Positions 7,974-15,905 of a DNA stretch of 64,000 bases are shown here, piece after piece. A program made the translations under genes and the position numbers. This stretch comes from Vulcanococcus sp. (GTDB taxonomy: Bacteria > Cyanobacteriota > Cyanobacteriia > PCC-6307 > Cyanobiaceae). How positions within the stretch are numbered: position 1 is the first letter of the stretch; every line of letters begins with the position of its first letter. The notes under the pieces were generated by a model. It was given only the letters and a program-made list of their open reading frames with translations, had not been told where the DNA came from and did not search any database. Location of the stretch: positions 56,316 through 120,315 of the forward strand of contig JAHUZV010000020.1 in NCBI GenBank assembly GCA_019264575.1, in the 5' to 3' direction.

Positions 7974-8285
7974 ATGCCGGTTTCTCCATCCGAGAACCAG
8001 TTGCGCGTATGGATTCGCTCCCAACATTTGATTTGCTTAGGAACGGATTTCATTTTTGAAACGGTTGATCAGGCTCAACTGGAGCGTTTTGAGCGCTGTT
8101 TGGAGGCCATCGGCGGTTTGATCCGCACGGTGGAGGCCGTTGGGAACTGGCCGATGGGACCGAATCGCGCCTTCAAAATCCTCCGGGCCACGGCCAGTGT
8201 GCCCCGGCCAGGGGGCGAGAAGCTTGTCCAGTATTGGGCTTCCCGCGGCTCAAGCCAGACCCGCTACAGCGAGATCAGTCGTTAA
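7974..8285 (+). CDS. cpeR: Phycoerythrin operon activator CpeR
   Basis: A 103-residue protein. CpeR is required for expression of cpeBA in Fremyella diplosiphon. Conserved features present: LRVWIRSQHLICLGTDFIFETVD, then WPMGPNRAFKILRA and VQYWASRG. The length matches the family (about 100). It is the last gene of the cpeS-cpeT-cpeR run and its 3' end overlaps that of the opposing cpeY by 11 bases. No DNA-binding motif is obvious, so its mode of action is not readable from sequence. Confidence 0.88.
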   Translation: MPVSPSENQLRVWIRSQHLICLGTDFIFETVDQAQLERFERCLEAIGGLIRTVEAVGNWPMGPNRAFKILRATASVPRPGGEKLVQYWASRGSSQTRYSEISR

Positions 8286-9558
8286 ACGACTCGATCCTTG
8301 CCGTGACAAACGGGTTCGGATCGCTCCTGTGGATTGGTTGTAGTCCAAGCTGTTCCATCGCCATTATCGCCGCATACCGGCTTTCCCAAAACGGCGTCTG
8401 CTCGGGATCACTCCAACGTCCGAGCTCTTCATGGCATCGCTTGGGCAGAACTGTTGCCAGAGTCAAAATTGCGGCCGGTTTTGATTTCATGAACTGCGGA
8501 CGCAGCGTGTCTGCGGCATCCAGCAACCAGTTCTCAATCACGCTCAGGGCAGCCTCGGGCCAATCCACGAGTTCTCGAAACAGGTGGATAAAGAAATAGT
8601 GGGCTCCGTAGTCGTTATGCGCTTCTTCCTCCCAACGCTGCTGGATTAATGGCCAGAGGGTCGTTGCAGATTGGCCCTTCAGGGTTTGAAGCGCGAGATA
8701 ACAACGACTGAAGTCCGTGCCAAAAAATTCCTGTAGCAGGAAGGCTTGTTCTGGAGCTTGGTCATACCGATGCACCAGGACTAGATCTTCAGGCTCGTCC
8801 TGCAACAGTGCATCGATTGCTGTGGTTAGCGATAGACCCATGCACTCTTTTGCCCCTTCCGGCCAAAGGGCTTTGAGGGCTCTTGAGCGAAAGGCTGGAG
8901 AGACCGGTGCTTTCAGCACACTCGGCAATAGCTCGAGCGAATGGGCGTCGATGAGATCCTGGATAGCTGCCTGGCGATCCATCTGGTTTGGCAACACCAG
9001 GTGATCCTCGATGGCCTCGAGATGGTCTCGCTCGTCAATCAATTGAGCCATTGCCGCTCGGGCGGCGCCGCGGACACCTGGTTGCGGGTCTTCGATCAAG
9101 GGTCTGATGCTGGCGGCGGCCTCTTTGACCCCTAGGCCGGCCAGGCTTTGGATCACGACCCGCCTGTTCTGCGTTTCATCCTGGAGTAGGGCGATCAGGC
9201 GCTGATGCAGTGCCTGATCTCGGCAGTTGAGCTGTTGCAGTGCCCAGGCGCTGTTCTCCACTAGGTAGATGTCGTCGCTGTTCAAGCAATCGCCGATGAC
9301 GGGTATGGCTTGCTCAGCCTTGAGATGACCCAGGACTTCCACCGCTTTGCGTTGCGCGAGCCTGGTGGATTGCTCGTCGCTGGGTTTCTTGAGCAGGGCG
9401 ATCAGGGCTGCCTCGGAGGTCTCCCCTGGGAAATTGATCAGGTGAGAAGCCGCCATGTAGTAGTCGCTAGCGGCGTCAAGCTCTGCCTCAGGAAGCGTGA
9501 GGATGCGCAGAGCCTCTTCGTGCGACAAGCCCAAGTGGATGTTGTTGAAGCGACTCAC
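8275..9558 (-). CDS. cpeY: Phycoerythrin alpha-subunit bilin lyase CpeY
   Basis: A 427-residue HEAT-repeat lyase of the CpcE/F type. Known CpeY adds phycoerythrobilin to Cys-82 of CpeA, aided by CpeZ; both partners are in this window (16650 and 15881). Seen: N-terminus MSRFNNIHLGLSHEEA, HEAT-like units at about residues 60-180 (RKAVEVLGHLKAEQAIPVIGD, VENSAWALQQL, GVRGAARAAMAQL) and a C-terminal region rich in aromatic residues. It faces the cpeSTR genes with an 11-base 3' overlap. Its upstream region is shared with the divergent CpcD-like gene at 9708. Confidence 0.87.
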   Translation of the reverse strand: MSRFNNIHLGLSHEEALRILTLPEAELDAASDYYMAASHLINFPGETSEAALIALLKKPSDEQSTRLAQRKAVEVLGHLKAEQAIPVIGDCLNSDDIYLVENSAWALQQLNCRDQALHQRLIALLQDETQNRRVVIQSLAGLGVKEAAASIRPLIEDPQPGVRGAARAAMAQLIDERDHLEAIEDHLVLPNQMDRQAAIQDLIDAHSLELLPSVLKAPVSPAFRSRALKALWPEGAKECMGLSLTTAIDALLQDEPEDLVLVHRYDQAPEQAFLLQEFFGTDFSRCYLALQTLKGQSATTLWPLIQQRWEEEAHNDYGAHYFFIHLFRELVDWPEAALSVIENWLLDAADTLRPQFMKSKPAAILTLATVLPKRCHEELGRWSDPEQTPFWESRYAAIMAMEQLGLQPIHRSDPNPFVTARIESFND

Positions 9559-9707
9559 CGATGCAACCTGCGACGCGCGCAGACGTTGAACACAGCGTCG
9601 ACTTTGCTGCCTCAGGGGCCCTGGCCGCGCCCTCGTTAAGAACTGTCTACGGGCTGGCTTCGCCGACGGGACCCCGGCACCCTTAGGTCAGTCAACAGAA
9701 GGAACCC

Positions 9708-9980
9708 ATGGGTCCGTCGCTCACCAATGCTCTGACTGTGACAACGGCCATTGGCACCGGCTTGTCACTGGCCACTCCCCGTCAGTTCCGCGTTCCCGTC
9801 GCCGCGCTTTCCCAGGCGATGCGCGCCATGCGGCAGAACGGATCCGCTGTCATTGGGGTGCAACACCATTCCCAGCTCCAACTGGCGAGCGGCGCCTCCC
9901 ACGAGCCCGAGCAACCCTGCGAAGCGGTTACTCAGACCGAAGCCAAGCCCCGTCGCCGGAACCGTAAAAAGCAGGGTTAG
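9708..9980 (+). CDS. Small CpcD-like protein
   Basis: A 90-residue protein. Residues about 27-50 (FRVPVAALSQAMRAMRQNGSAVIGVQ) match the core of the CpcD linker domain, whose usual form is VPFxxLSxEMQRIxRxGGKIVSV. The N-terminus has a Thr/Ala-rich stretch (TVTTAIGTGLSLATP) and the C-terminus is a basic, disordered tail (RRRNRKKQG). It could cap rods or bind a phycobiliprotein trimer. It lacks a PBS linker domain. Divergent from cpeY; its stop overlaps the end of the opposing gene at 9977 by 4 bases. Assignment rests on one motif. Confidence 0.55.
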   Translation: MGPSLTNALTVTTAIGTGLSLATPRQFRVPVAALSQAMRAMRQNGSAVIGVQHHSQLQLASGASHEPEQPCEAVTQTEAKPRRRNRKKQG

Positions 9981-10402
9981 CCCCTCGCTTCAAACACTCC
10001 ATCAGCGGGACGGCCTGCTTTGAGTCCGTCCCAATTGATGGTCTTGAGGAACGCGTCTCCGTTCGGCGTCTCCACGACGTCGACCCCCCAGCTTCCCTCT
10101 TGGAGCGGTGATCCCGGTATCCCCGGATTGTCCTTGCGTCCGCCCAAAGCCAGAAGCTCATGGTCTGCGCCATGCCCCAACGTCTGTCGCATGGCACGCC
10201 AGGCGCGAGGCAGTTCCACAGCTAGGGCAGTGGCTTCGAGCTCTGAATCAATCCTCACGAGCCAGTGGGGGTGCTCGAGGGCTTCAGCTGCGCTGATGTG
10301 CGGGCTGCTTGCTTTCAGCGTTTCCGCCAGCACTGCGGGGGGCAAGCTTGGTACGGCTTCCGAGTGAACCTGCAGGTTGTGGGAGAGAACGAAGCAGGTC
10401 AT
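9977..10402 (-). CDS. Hypothetical protein of the phycobilisome region
   Basis: A 141-residue soluble protein that I do not recognise. No transmembrane segment or signal. Features: MTCFVLSHNLQ at the start, a Leu/Pro-rich middle, and a C-terminal half with HELLALGGRKDNPGIPGSP and GVDVVE. Low-GC composition matches the cluster. It converges with the CpcD-like gene, overlapping by 4 bases. Gene-poor context and small neighbours give no functional hint beyond the phycobilisome setting. Confidence 0.55.
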   Translation of the reverse strand: MTCFVLSHNLQVHSEAVPSLPPAVLAETLKASSPHISAAEALEHPHWLVRIDSELEATALAVELPRAWRAMRQTLGHGADHELLALGGRKDNPGIPGSPLQEGSWGVDVVETPNGDAFLKTINWDGLKAGRPADGVFEARG

Positions 10403-10487
10403 GTCAGCTCGAGGGCGACGTAGACCTTAAAGCTTGTGACCTGTGGTTGAGACGGTGATCTGGCTTGGTGCTCCAGGATCCCGATCC

Positions 10488-10748
10488 TCAGGGCTCTTCA
10501 GGCTGAGAAGCCTCGCCTTGAGAGCGGCGAATCAGCTCGGCGAGCATCTCCAATTTGGAATTTTCTGATTCAGAGGCACGGGTGGCCATCCAAGCCCGTG
10601 CCGCTTTTTGCTGGGCCAGCTGTTGCACAAGCAGTAGAGCCATTTCCCGGAGCTCTTCGAGGTCCGTGCAGTCATTGATCAGACGAACGAGCTTCTCACT
10701 TTCGAAAGAGGATTCAAGTGAGTGCTTGATCGGGTCCATCGAGGCCAT
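10488..10748 (-). CDS. Small helical hypothetical protein
   Basis: An 86-residue, mostly helical, charged protein (LVRLINDCTDLEELREMALLLVQQLAQQKAARAWMATRA). The heptad-like spacing of Leu suggests a coiled coil around residues 20-55. It lies 12 bases downstream of the membrane protein at 10761 on the same strand and is probably co-transcribed with it. I do not recognise a named family. Confidence 0.55.
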   Translation of the reverse strand: MASMDPIKHSLESSFESEKLVRLINDCTDLEELREMALLLVQQLAQQKAARAWMATRASESENSKLEMLAELIRRSQGEASQPEEP

Positions 10749-10760
10749 GGATAAAAACGG

Positions 10761-11471
10761 TTAGTCCTTGGTCTGTTTCAGTGTGGCAAAACGACGGCGA
10801 ACAGTGCGCTGGATAAACGCTAGAAGAAACACGCCCACAACCGCTGCGACCAAGGTGGCTTTCCCGCTGTCGAAGACACCAGCGCCAAGGGCAACAATCG
10901 GCAGGTCACTCACGACGACACTCAGGACTAAGGCAGGGAAGAAACGCTGCGGCGAGGTTCCAGCAAGCCCGAGGCCGTAACTCACGAAATCGAAAAACCC
11001 GGTCATCAAGAGACCAGTCATCAACAAAAAATTTGACTCAAGCCTGGAGCTGCTGAAACGCTCCACCACAGACATGGCCTTCTCCCCAACCAGTCGGCGC
11101 ACAGGTCCTCTTCCCCAGTGGCGAGCCAATCCAAAAGCAAAGGAACAAGCGACGACATCGGTGACGGCGATCGTCAAAAAGCCGGCCTTAAAGCCAAGAA
11201 GAGCTCCCGCCAACAGGGAGTAAGCGGTGCTCGGCAAGGCCGGCAGAACAATGCTGACTCCGCGCAGCAGCATGATCCCGAGGGGTGCCCAAACACCCAT
11301 GGCGCCAACGGCTTGACGGATCGGAGGCATGACATGGGCTTGAGCCAGCAGGGTCAGGCCAACAAACCCTGCCAGCACCAGGAGGACCAGCAGCACTCGA
11401 CGCAGCGACGGGACGCTCAAGGTTCCTCGGGAGGGCACAGTCCAGTATTTTTTCACAACCACTTCAACCAA
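10761..11471 (-). CDS. DedA/TVP38 (VTT domain) membrane protein
   Basis: A 236-residue integral membrane protein. Hydrophobic segments lie near residues 25-45, 58-95, 98-118, 145-170, 178-200 and 205-222. The block LPALPSTAYSLLAGALLGFKAGFLTIAVTDVVACSFAFGLARHWGRGPVRR matches the VTT/SNARE-associated domain (G-x-x-x-G and F-x-x-x-R-x-x-G type motifs). Such proteins are linked to lipid scrambling or membrane homeostasis. Its presence in a phycobilisome region is unusual. Upstream of it and facing away is the gene at 11533. Confidence 0.75.
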   Translation of the reverse strand: MVEVVVKKYWTVPSRGTLSVPSLRRVLLVLLVLAGFVGLTLLAQAHVMPPIRQAVGAMGVWAPLGIMLLRGVSIVLPALPSTAYSLLAGALLGFKAGFLTIAVTDVVACSFAFGLARHWGRGPVRRLVGEKAMSVVERFSSSRLESNFLLMTGLLMTGFFDFVSYGLGLAGTSPQRFFPALVLSVVVSDLPIVALGAGVFDSGKATLVAAVVGVFLLAFIQRTVRRRFATLKQTKD

Positions 11472-11532
11472 CCAGACTCGCTACACTTCCCGTATCGAAG
11501 AGCTCATGAATAATTCAATGGAGGAGCAATAA

Positions 11533-12183
11533 ATGCTAGATAGTCGACAGCAGATCGACCTGCGTGAACGGCAGAAAGCTCATCTAATCAAGGCTAACTC
11601 TGGGGAGTGGAAGAGCATTTTTGTTCGCATTGGCTCCAATCGAATTGAGCTTGAGCGCTTTCCATGTCGCCTCAGCGTGGTCGAAAAGAGCGGCTTGATC
11701 GAAGCTCAACTGACTTATCTGTCGTCGGGGAAAGTCGCGCGCTCCGCCTTTCGCGACATACCCGATTCAATGCAGATTCAGGCCGCTGGGCATTGGTCTC
11801 TCGGCCCCCAGTTCCTCACGCAAGAGTTTTGGACCACTGAGTTCTGCCGTTGTGGACCCCACGAGCGCCGTAGATCGGTGGTCCGTCAACGCCGTGACGG
11901 GCTGGAGTCGTTGGTTGTGATCGTGGAATGGAGAGCCGGGTATGCGTGTCCCCCTCTCTTGCCTGGGAGGGAAGGATCCCTCTGCCTTGAGCAATCCAGG
12001 GGCGACGCCACCTCGACCTTTGCAGTCATGGGCGAGGGCCTCCCACTTGGCTTGGGGCTCACGATTTCCCATACCCCTGAAGAGCAATCAACCACCTGGA
12101 GTTGGGACTCAGCGTCCATCACCCGGCGATACGGCTCAGATCGTCAACTCATACGGGAATCGGTGATGACTAGCCCTTCCTGA
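11533..12183 (+). CDS. Hypothetical protein, possibly calycin-like
   Basis: A 216-residue protein. The start is well supported by GGAGGAG eight to twelve bases upstream of ATG 11533. The N-terminal part (H-L-I-K-A-N-S-G-E-W-K-S-I-F-V-R) resembles the W-x-G-x-(F/Y) opening of lipocalin-like cyanobacterial families such as CpeS or DUF3598, and alternating beta-type strands follow (ERRRSVVRQ, ESLVVIVEWR). I infer a beta-barrel fold at low confidence. It may bind a bilin or lipid. Its end overlaps the opposing small gene at 12170 by 14 bases. Confidence 0.55.
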   Translation: MLDSRQQIDLRERQKAHLIKANSGEWKSIFVRIGSNRIELERFPCRLSVVEKSGLIEAQLTYLSSGKVARSAFRDIPDSMQIQAAGHWSLGPQFLTQEFWTTEFCRCGPHERRRSVVRQRRDGLESLVVIVEWRAGYACPPLLPGREGSLCLEQSRGDATSTFAVMGEGLPLGLGLTISHTPEEQSTTWSWDSASITRRYGSDRQLIRESVMTSPS

Positions 12184-12391
12184 ATTCCCGCAGGACCTCG
12201 GCATCTTTCTCCGGATCGATGCTCAGATCCGTCAAAACCAGTGCCTTGCCAATCGTGTTGATGGCGCACTCAATGGCGGCCAAGGACTCAGCACCGGCCG
12301 CACTCTTGCGGGCAGCGCGAATGACCGCTGGGGTGACAAACGCTGCAGCCTCATTGAGTTGAGTCGCAATCTGAGCCAATTGCTCATCCAT
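12170..12391 (-). CDS. Small hypothetical protein
   Basis: A 73-residue protein (MDEQLAQIATQLNEAAAFVTPAVIRAARKSAAGAES...). The frame extends upstream to 12499, but the extension is unlike coding sequence and ATG 12391 gives a natural start. Mostly alpha-helical, with an acidic C-terminal stretch (IDPEKDAEVLREFRKG). No family recognised. Convergent 14-base overlap with the gene at 11533. Confidence 0.5.
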   Translation of the reverse strand: MDEQLAQIATQLNEAAAFVTPAVIRAARKSAAGAESLAAIECAINTIGKALVLTDLSIDPEKDAEVLREFRKG

Positions 12392-12659
12392 CGTCGAGGG
12401 GGCCAGGGAGGTCGCCTTTGAGCATCTCATTGGCCACCAGCCTCCGAAAGCATCGTGAGAAAATGAGACTTGCGCGTCTAGGCCCGTGTCATCACCCATG
12501 AAATCAAGGCTTTCCAGGCTTGCGCGTGGTGCAAGGGGCGGCAGCCATAGCTGTCTTCCGGCTCGGGCTGCAGCGGCATTTCACTGCCCCGAGCGCAGCG
12601 AAATGCTCACCACCTTTCTTTTGGTTGGCTCTTGGTCGTCAAGGACCCGGTTCGGGCGA

Positions 12660-12794
12660 CTACCCCTCACGCTCAACCGCTGGGGGCAGTTCTGCGCAAT
12701 GCGTGGCCCTGGGCTCTTGAGGGAGCTGCAAGTGTTCAATCGCAAGTCGGCGCCAGCGGTCATCACAGAGGCCAGGGGCCTTCCGCGTGGTCAT
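12660..12794 (-). CDS. Possible small ORF
   Basis: A 44-codon frame with an ATG at 12794 (MTTRKAPGLCDDRWRRLAIEHLQ...) and a TAG stop. It is too short to be sure. The open frame continues upstream of the ATG. The Arg/Trp-rich N-terminus looks protein-like, but no family is recognised. Confidence 0.25.
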   Translation of the reverse strand: MTTRKAPGLCDDRWRRLAIEHLQLPQEPRATHCAELPPAVEREG

Positions 12795-12836
12795 TCGGCG
12801 GTTGCGCTGTGAGGCCAAGAAGCCCCGCAAACGGGC

Positions 12837-12861
12837 AAAAAAAGAGCCCCAAAAGGGGCTC
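12837..12861 (-). terminator. Minus-strand rho-independent terminator without an adjacent gene
   Basis: Perfect 7-bp stem GAGCCCC (12844-12850) and GGGGCTC (12855-12861), loop of four bases, with an A-run at 12837-12843 that reads as seven U on the minus strand. It would stop leftward transcription. The nearest minus gene to its right is the small one at 13210, beyond a plus-strand gene. Confidence 0.7.
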
Positions 12862-12919
12862 GACGCATTTCTCTTGGTAAGAACCTAAAGAAAATCCGGC
12901 AGGCGATCAAGCGAGATCA

Positions 12920-13201
12920 ATGACGCTAACAGAGGCGATAAGGCTGACTTATTCCTCGGTCTGTGAGGCGGCTCTGGCGGGCGCAACAATGGATCACCGA
13001 AGTCTTCCCCCAGTGGATCAAGCCTGGAAAGAGAGTGAGCAAGTCCGGCTTGAGAAGGTGCTGGCCATCGCGATGGCCAGTGGGAACAAAGAAATGCAGG
13101 CCAGCATCGAACGGGAGCTCGAAGCCCTCAAGCGCGAAGAGCCCTCCCCGCTGATCGCGGAATACCTCAACGAGAACGGAGAGATCCGTGCCGATCTCTA
13201 G
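12920..13201 (+). CDS. Small hypothetical protein
   Basis: A 93-residue acidic, helical protein (MTLTEAIRLTYSSVCEAAL...; then ASGNKEMQASIERELEALKREEP). No signal or membrane segment. It ends 9 bases before the end of the opposing small gene at 13210. I see no recognisable family. Confidence 0.5.
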   Translation: MTLTEAIRLTYSSVCEAALAGATMDHRSLPPVDQAWKESEQVRLEKVLAIAMASGNKEMQASIERELEALKREEPSPLIAEYLNENGEIRADL

Positions 13202-13209
13202 CGCGCAGC

Positions 13210-13359
13210 TTACGTCGGGAATTCATTCAGCTCGGCCAGGGGATCCGGTCGCCCCTCGGCAATCGCTTTTGCCCGGGCGTAAAACCAGCTCCCCGCGGAA
13301 TCAGACCGCACCAGGCTGGCGGCGATTTTGAGCCAGTTCGCGCGCGATACTGAATCCAT
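13210..13359 (-). CDS. Small protein, FYxRAK-PDPL family (copy 1)
   Basis: A 49-residue protein starting at ATG 13359 (MDSVSRANWLKIAASLV...). Its core ANWLKIAASLV / WFYARAKAIAEGRPDPL matches the protein at 14651 (NNWRKLAAELE / KFYERAKMIALGYPDPL). The two are clearly paralogues. The frame extends upstream to 13467, but that part has no match in the paralogue. Function unknown; a small helical adaptor is the most one can guess. Confidence 0.55.
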   Translation of the reverse strand: MDSVSRANWLKIAASLVRSDSAGSWFYARAKAIAEGRPDPLAELNEFPT

Positions 13360-13499
13360 CGTAAGCCCTAAACACCCGAAACCTTCGTGGGCCCAGGGCC
13401 GCAGCGCGAGCCTGTTGGGGTTCGGGTCCCCGAAGGCGCTGACAGGATCCACGTCACGACCGCTCAATCTGTAAAATTTTGTAAAGACATGCCCCCGTT

Positions 13500-14390
13500 G
13501 TGTCCCAGCGCTTTGGTGTTATCGGCTGCGGCTACGTGGGTTCTGCGGTTTGCAGGCGACTCCGTCTTGCCGGTCACGACGTCCTCGCGACGATTCGCGA
13601 TGCAGCGCGATTCCCGCGCGTTGAGGCGCTGGGTGCAACACCCACCCTCCTCGACCTTGTCTCCGATCAAGCGAACTTCAGTTTCCTTGAGGAGCTTGAT
13701 GGTCTGCTGATCAGCGTGGCGCCTACGCGACAGGAAGAGAGCTACGAAGAGGTCTTTTCCAAGGGAATCAAAAACCTTGTTCAGGCCCTAAAGACCTGTC
13801 CCCGCCAGAGGCCGCTGCACATCACATACATCAGCACTGTCGGCGTCTTTGGAGATCAAGGTGGACAAGAGGTAGGCGAGGGATCGCCACTGGATCGGAG
13901 TCATCCGATTAACCGCCTGCTGATTGAGGCGGAGCAGCAGCTTCTTGACTTGCAGGGGCCTAACCGGAGTGTTTGTGTCTTGCGCTTGGGAGGGATTTAC
14001 GGGCCTGGGCGAGACATGGTTTCGCTTGTGCAACAAGCCGCTGGCCGACCCATCTCTCGCGATGGCGATCACATTCCAGCGTGGACGCACCTCGAGGACA
14101 TCAGCCGGGGCGTTGAATTTGCTTGGTACCACGATTTGGAAGGGACGTTCAATCTGGTCGACGACATGCGCCTCAGCCGAAGGCAGCTGTCCAACATCAT
14201 CTGCGAGCGAAGGGGGCTCCCTCCTGTGATTTGGTGCGGCGCACCCAACGGAGCACGGGTGGTGAACGCGTCGGTCTCCAATGCGAAGATTAAGCGTCGT
14301 GGATTCAAATTCCTTTCTCCGTCCATGTTGGGTCTGCCAACACAGAGTGGCGATGTAATCAGCCGTCAAGCTCGGTCTGAATTGAGCTAA
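13500..14390 (+). CDS. NAD-dependent epimerase/dehydratase (SDR family)
   Basis: A 296-residue extended/atypical SDR. The N-terminal Rossmann motif is F-G-V-I-G-C-G-Y-V-G-S-A-V (a GxGxxG type). ITYISTVGVFGD near residue 105 supplies the serine region, and WTHLEDISRGVEFA near 200 is typical of NAD-binding epimerases. The usual YxxxK is not clear (NRLLIEAEQ is at that place), as in atypical SDRs related to nucleotide-sugar or YeeZ-like proteins. Starts at GTG 13500. Substrate unknown; no pigment-related role can be read from sequence. Confidence 0.7.
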   Translation: MSQRFGVIGCGYVGSAVCRRLRLAGHDVLATIRDAARFPRVEALGATPTLLDLVSDQANFSFLEELDGLLISVAPTRQEESYEEVFSKGIKNLVQALKTCPRQRPLHITYISTVGVFGDQGGQEVGEGSPLDRSHPINRLLIEAEQQLLDLQGPNRSVCVLRLGGIYGPGRDMVSLVQQAAGRPISRDGDHIPAWTHLEDISRGVEFAWYHDLEGTFNLVDDMRLSRRQLSNIICERRGLPPVIWCGAPNGARVVNASVSNAKIKRRGFKFLSPSMLGLPTQSGDVISRQARSELS

Positions 14391-14441
14391 ATGAAGTAAC
14401 TCAAGCCAAAGACACATTTACGGCTCACTTGACGCTGGCTT

Positions 14442-14654
14442 TCAACACAAAGTTTGTACGCAGAACTCCTTGATTTCTTCGGAAAGAGCGACGTCAAAAA
14501 ACCAGTCTTGGCCACTTGGGCTTCTGCGGTTAACTTTCCAATGTCTAATCTCTGCGTCCTGAAGCGCGAGCATCAGTGCATCGCCGCTGCATCCCTCGCA
14601 TTCCACCTCCTGCGGGAGAAAGTCCTTGGCAGAGACCAGAAAGCGACGTTTCAT
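14442..14654 (-). CDS. Small protein, CSGDAL-NRRS family (copy 1)
   Basis: A 70-residue protein (MKRRFLVSAKDFLPQEVE...). The block GCSGDALMLALQDAEIRHW and VNRRSPSGQDWFFDV matches the small protein at 26162 (GCSGDALQFAFHE, VNRRSDDGLTWWFQ). Its start overlaps the stop of the upstream FYxRAK-PDPL gene by 4 bases, so the two form a coupled pair. No known family recognised. The regular beta-like pattern suggests a small alpha/beta fold. Confidence 0.6.
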   Translation of the reverse strand: MKRRFLVSAKDFLPQEVECEGCSGDALMLALQDAEIRHWKVNRRSPSGQDWFFDVALSEEIKEFCVQTLC

Positions 14655-14860
14655 CTGGGCAGTGTTTTGGAGGTTTTGAGCTGTTCGAATGGTTCTTGCA
14701 CTTCGTCTAATGTCGAGTCGTTGGAATCTCCCAGTGTGAGTGGGTCGGGATATCCCAAGGCGATCATTTTGGCACGCTCATAGAACTTGCTCTCGGTCTC
14801 CCCAGACGCTTCAAGTTCTGCTGCAAGCTTGCGCCAGTTGTTCAGCTCATCATGTTCCAT
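14651..14860 (-). CDS. Small protein, FYxRAK-PDPL family (copy 2)
   Basis: A 69-residue protein (MEHDELNNWRKLAAELEASGETESKFYERAKMIALG...). The first 40 residues match the protein at 13210; the rest is an acidic tail (DSNDSTLDEVQEPFEQL). Overlaps the downstream CSGDAL-type gene by 4 bases (ATGA-type coupling). Function unknown. Confidence 0.6.
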   Translation of the reverse strand: MEHDELNNWRKLAAELEASGETESKFYERAKMIALGYPDPLTLGDSNDSTLDEVQEPFEQLKTSKTLPR

Positions 14861-14987
14861 TGCGTCAGCCTAGCCAGCGTGACAGCGTGTTGAGTCGCTG
14901 AACCCTCGCCATGAACCTCTGGCGGAGCGGATCCGCAGCCATCCCGCTCAACTTGTCCAGGTCACTGCAGGAACCCCATAATTCAGC

Positions 14988-15905
14988 TTGCTCTTCCCCT
15001 TGCTTGTGTCTGAGGCCTATTCCCTAAGCGTTAATGGGCAGCCCCAGCAGCTCAATGAACAGGAAGCCAGTCAGCTCGCAAAAGAGCTCAGGCAACAACT
15101 CCGCAACGGAAATCTTCCCCCGAGTGACGCGGACGCCATCGAAAAAATGGTGGCCGGCCTTGGTGACCCAAGAGGGCTGATGCGTCTGACCTTTGCGGAG
15201 AGCTTGGGGGTTGTTGGCAAAGCAGCGGTCCCGTCCCTTTGTAGAGCGCTCTCCAGCCATGAGAGCGTCACGGTTCGCCGGGCGGCCGCCAAGACCTTGA
15301 CCTTGATCGAGGATCCCCGTGCATTGCCAGTGCTTTTGGAAGCCCTGCGCGGCGATCCTGATCCGGTCGTTCAGGGCTCAGTCGTTGGCGCGATGGCTGC
15401 CGTTGGTGCGGAGGCCATTCCCTTGCTCCTTGATGTGCTGATCGATCCCGAGAGCACGGCGATGCAGCTGGGCCTTGCCAGTTGGGCGCTTGCCTTTGTC
15501 GGTGCGCGTGCACCTGAAGCGCTTCGGGATGCGGCCGCGTCTGACCATGCCGAAATCCGCTGCGCTGCCATCGCCGCCCTCGGCGACCAAATCCAGAGCT
15601 TGGCGGATGACGTCGCCAAAGCTCTTGTGGTTGGAGCTCTATCAGACATAGATGCTGATGTCCGTGCCGAGGCGGCAACCTTGCTCGGCAAGCTCCATGA
15701 CCCCGACTGGGCCGCACCTCAGCTAGAGCCTTTGCTCATCGATGCAGTGGGTCAGGTGCGCAAGAACGCCGCTCTGTCTCTGATGAAACTCAGGGCATCT
15801 GGATCAATTCCTTCTCTGCAAGCACGGTTGGATCAAGAAAACCAATCTGACGTGCAAGCCGTTCTTTCTTTGGCGATCAATCAGCTAAGCAACGAGGACG
15901 CCTGA
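14988..15905 (+). CDS. cpeF: CpeF (MpeV/MpeU-like) HEAT-repeat bilin lyase
   Basis: A 305-residue HEAT-repeat lyase. Its N-terminus (SEAYSLSVNGQPQQLNEQEA, then LRQQLRNGNLPPSDADAI) and GLGDPRGLMRLTFAESLGVVG are characteristic of the MpeU/MpeV/CpeF branch. HEAT units fill residues about 70-290. Known CpeF attaches the doubly linked phycoerythrobilin to Cys-48/59 (50/61) of CpeB. With no phycoerythrin-II genes in the window, CpeF is the preferred name. There is no ATG near the beginning; a stop precedes TTG 14988, which is the first usable start (GTG 15006 is next). Its 3' end overlaps cpeZ by 25 bases, tail to tail. Confidence 0.8.
   Translation: MLFPLLVSEAYSLSVNGQPQQLNEQEASQLAKELRQQLRNGNLPPSDADAIEKMVAGLGDPRGLMRLTFAESLGVVGKAAVPSLCRALSSHESVTVRRAAAKTLTLIEDPRALPVLLEALRGDPDPVVQGSVVGAMAAVGAEAIPLLLDVLIDPESTAMQLGLASWALAFVGARAPEALRDAAASDHAEIRCAAIAALGDQIQSLADDVAKALVVGALSDIDADVRAEAATLLGKLHDPDWAAPQLEPLLIDAVGQVRKNAALSLMKLRASGSIPSLQARLDQENQSDVQAVLSLAINQLSNEDA

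Larger units (their letters stand above)
12392..12919. other. 528-base stretch without a convincing gene
   Basis: Several short frames cross here but none has strong coding character. One is a fragment near 12488-12550 on the + strand (ITHEIKAFQACAWCKGRQP) that lacks a standard start codon and could be a decayed gene. The 44-codon minus-strand frame and the hairpin are listed separately. Possibly a remnant zone. Confidence 0.5.
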
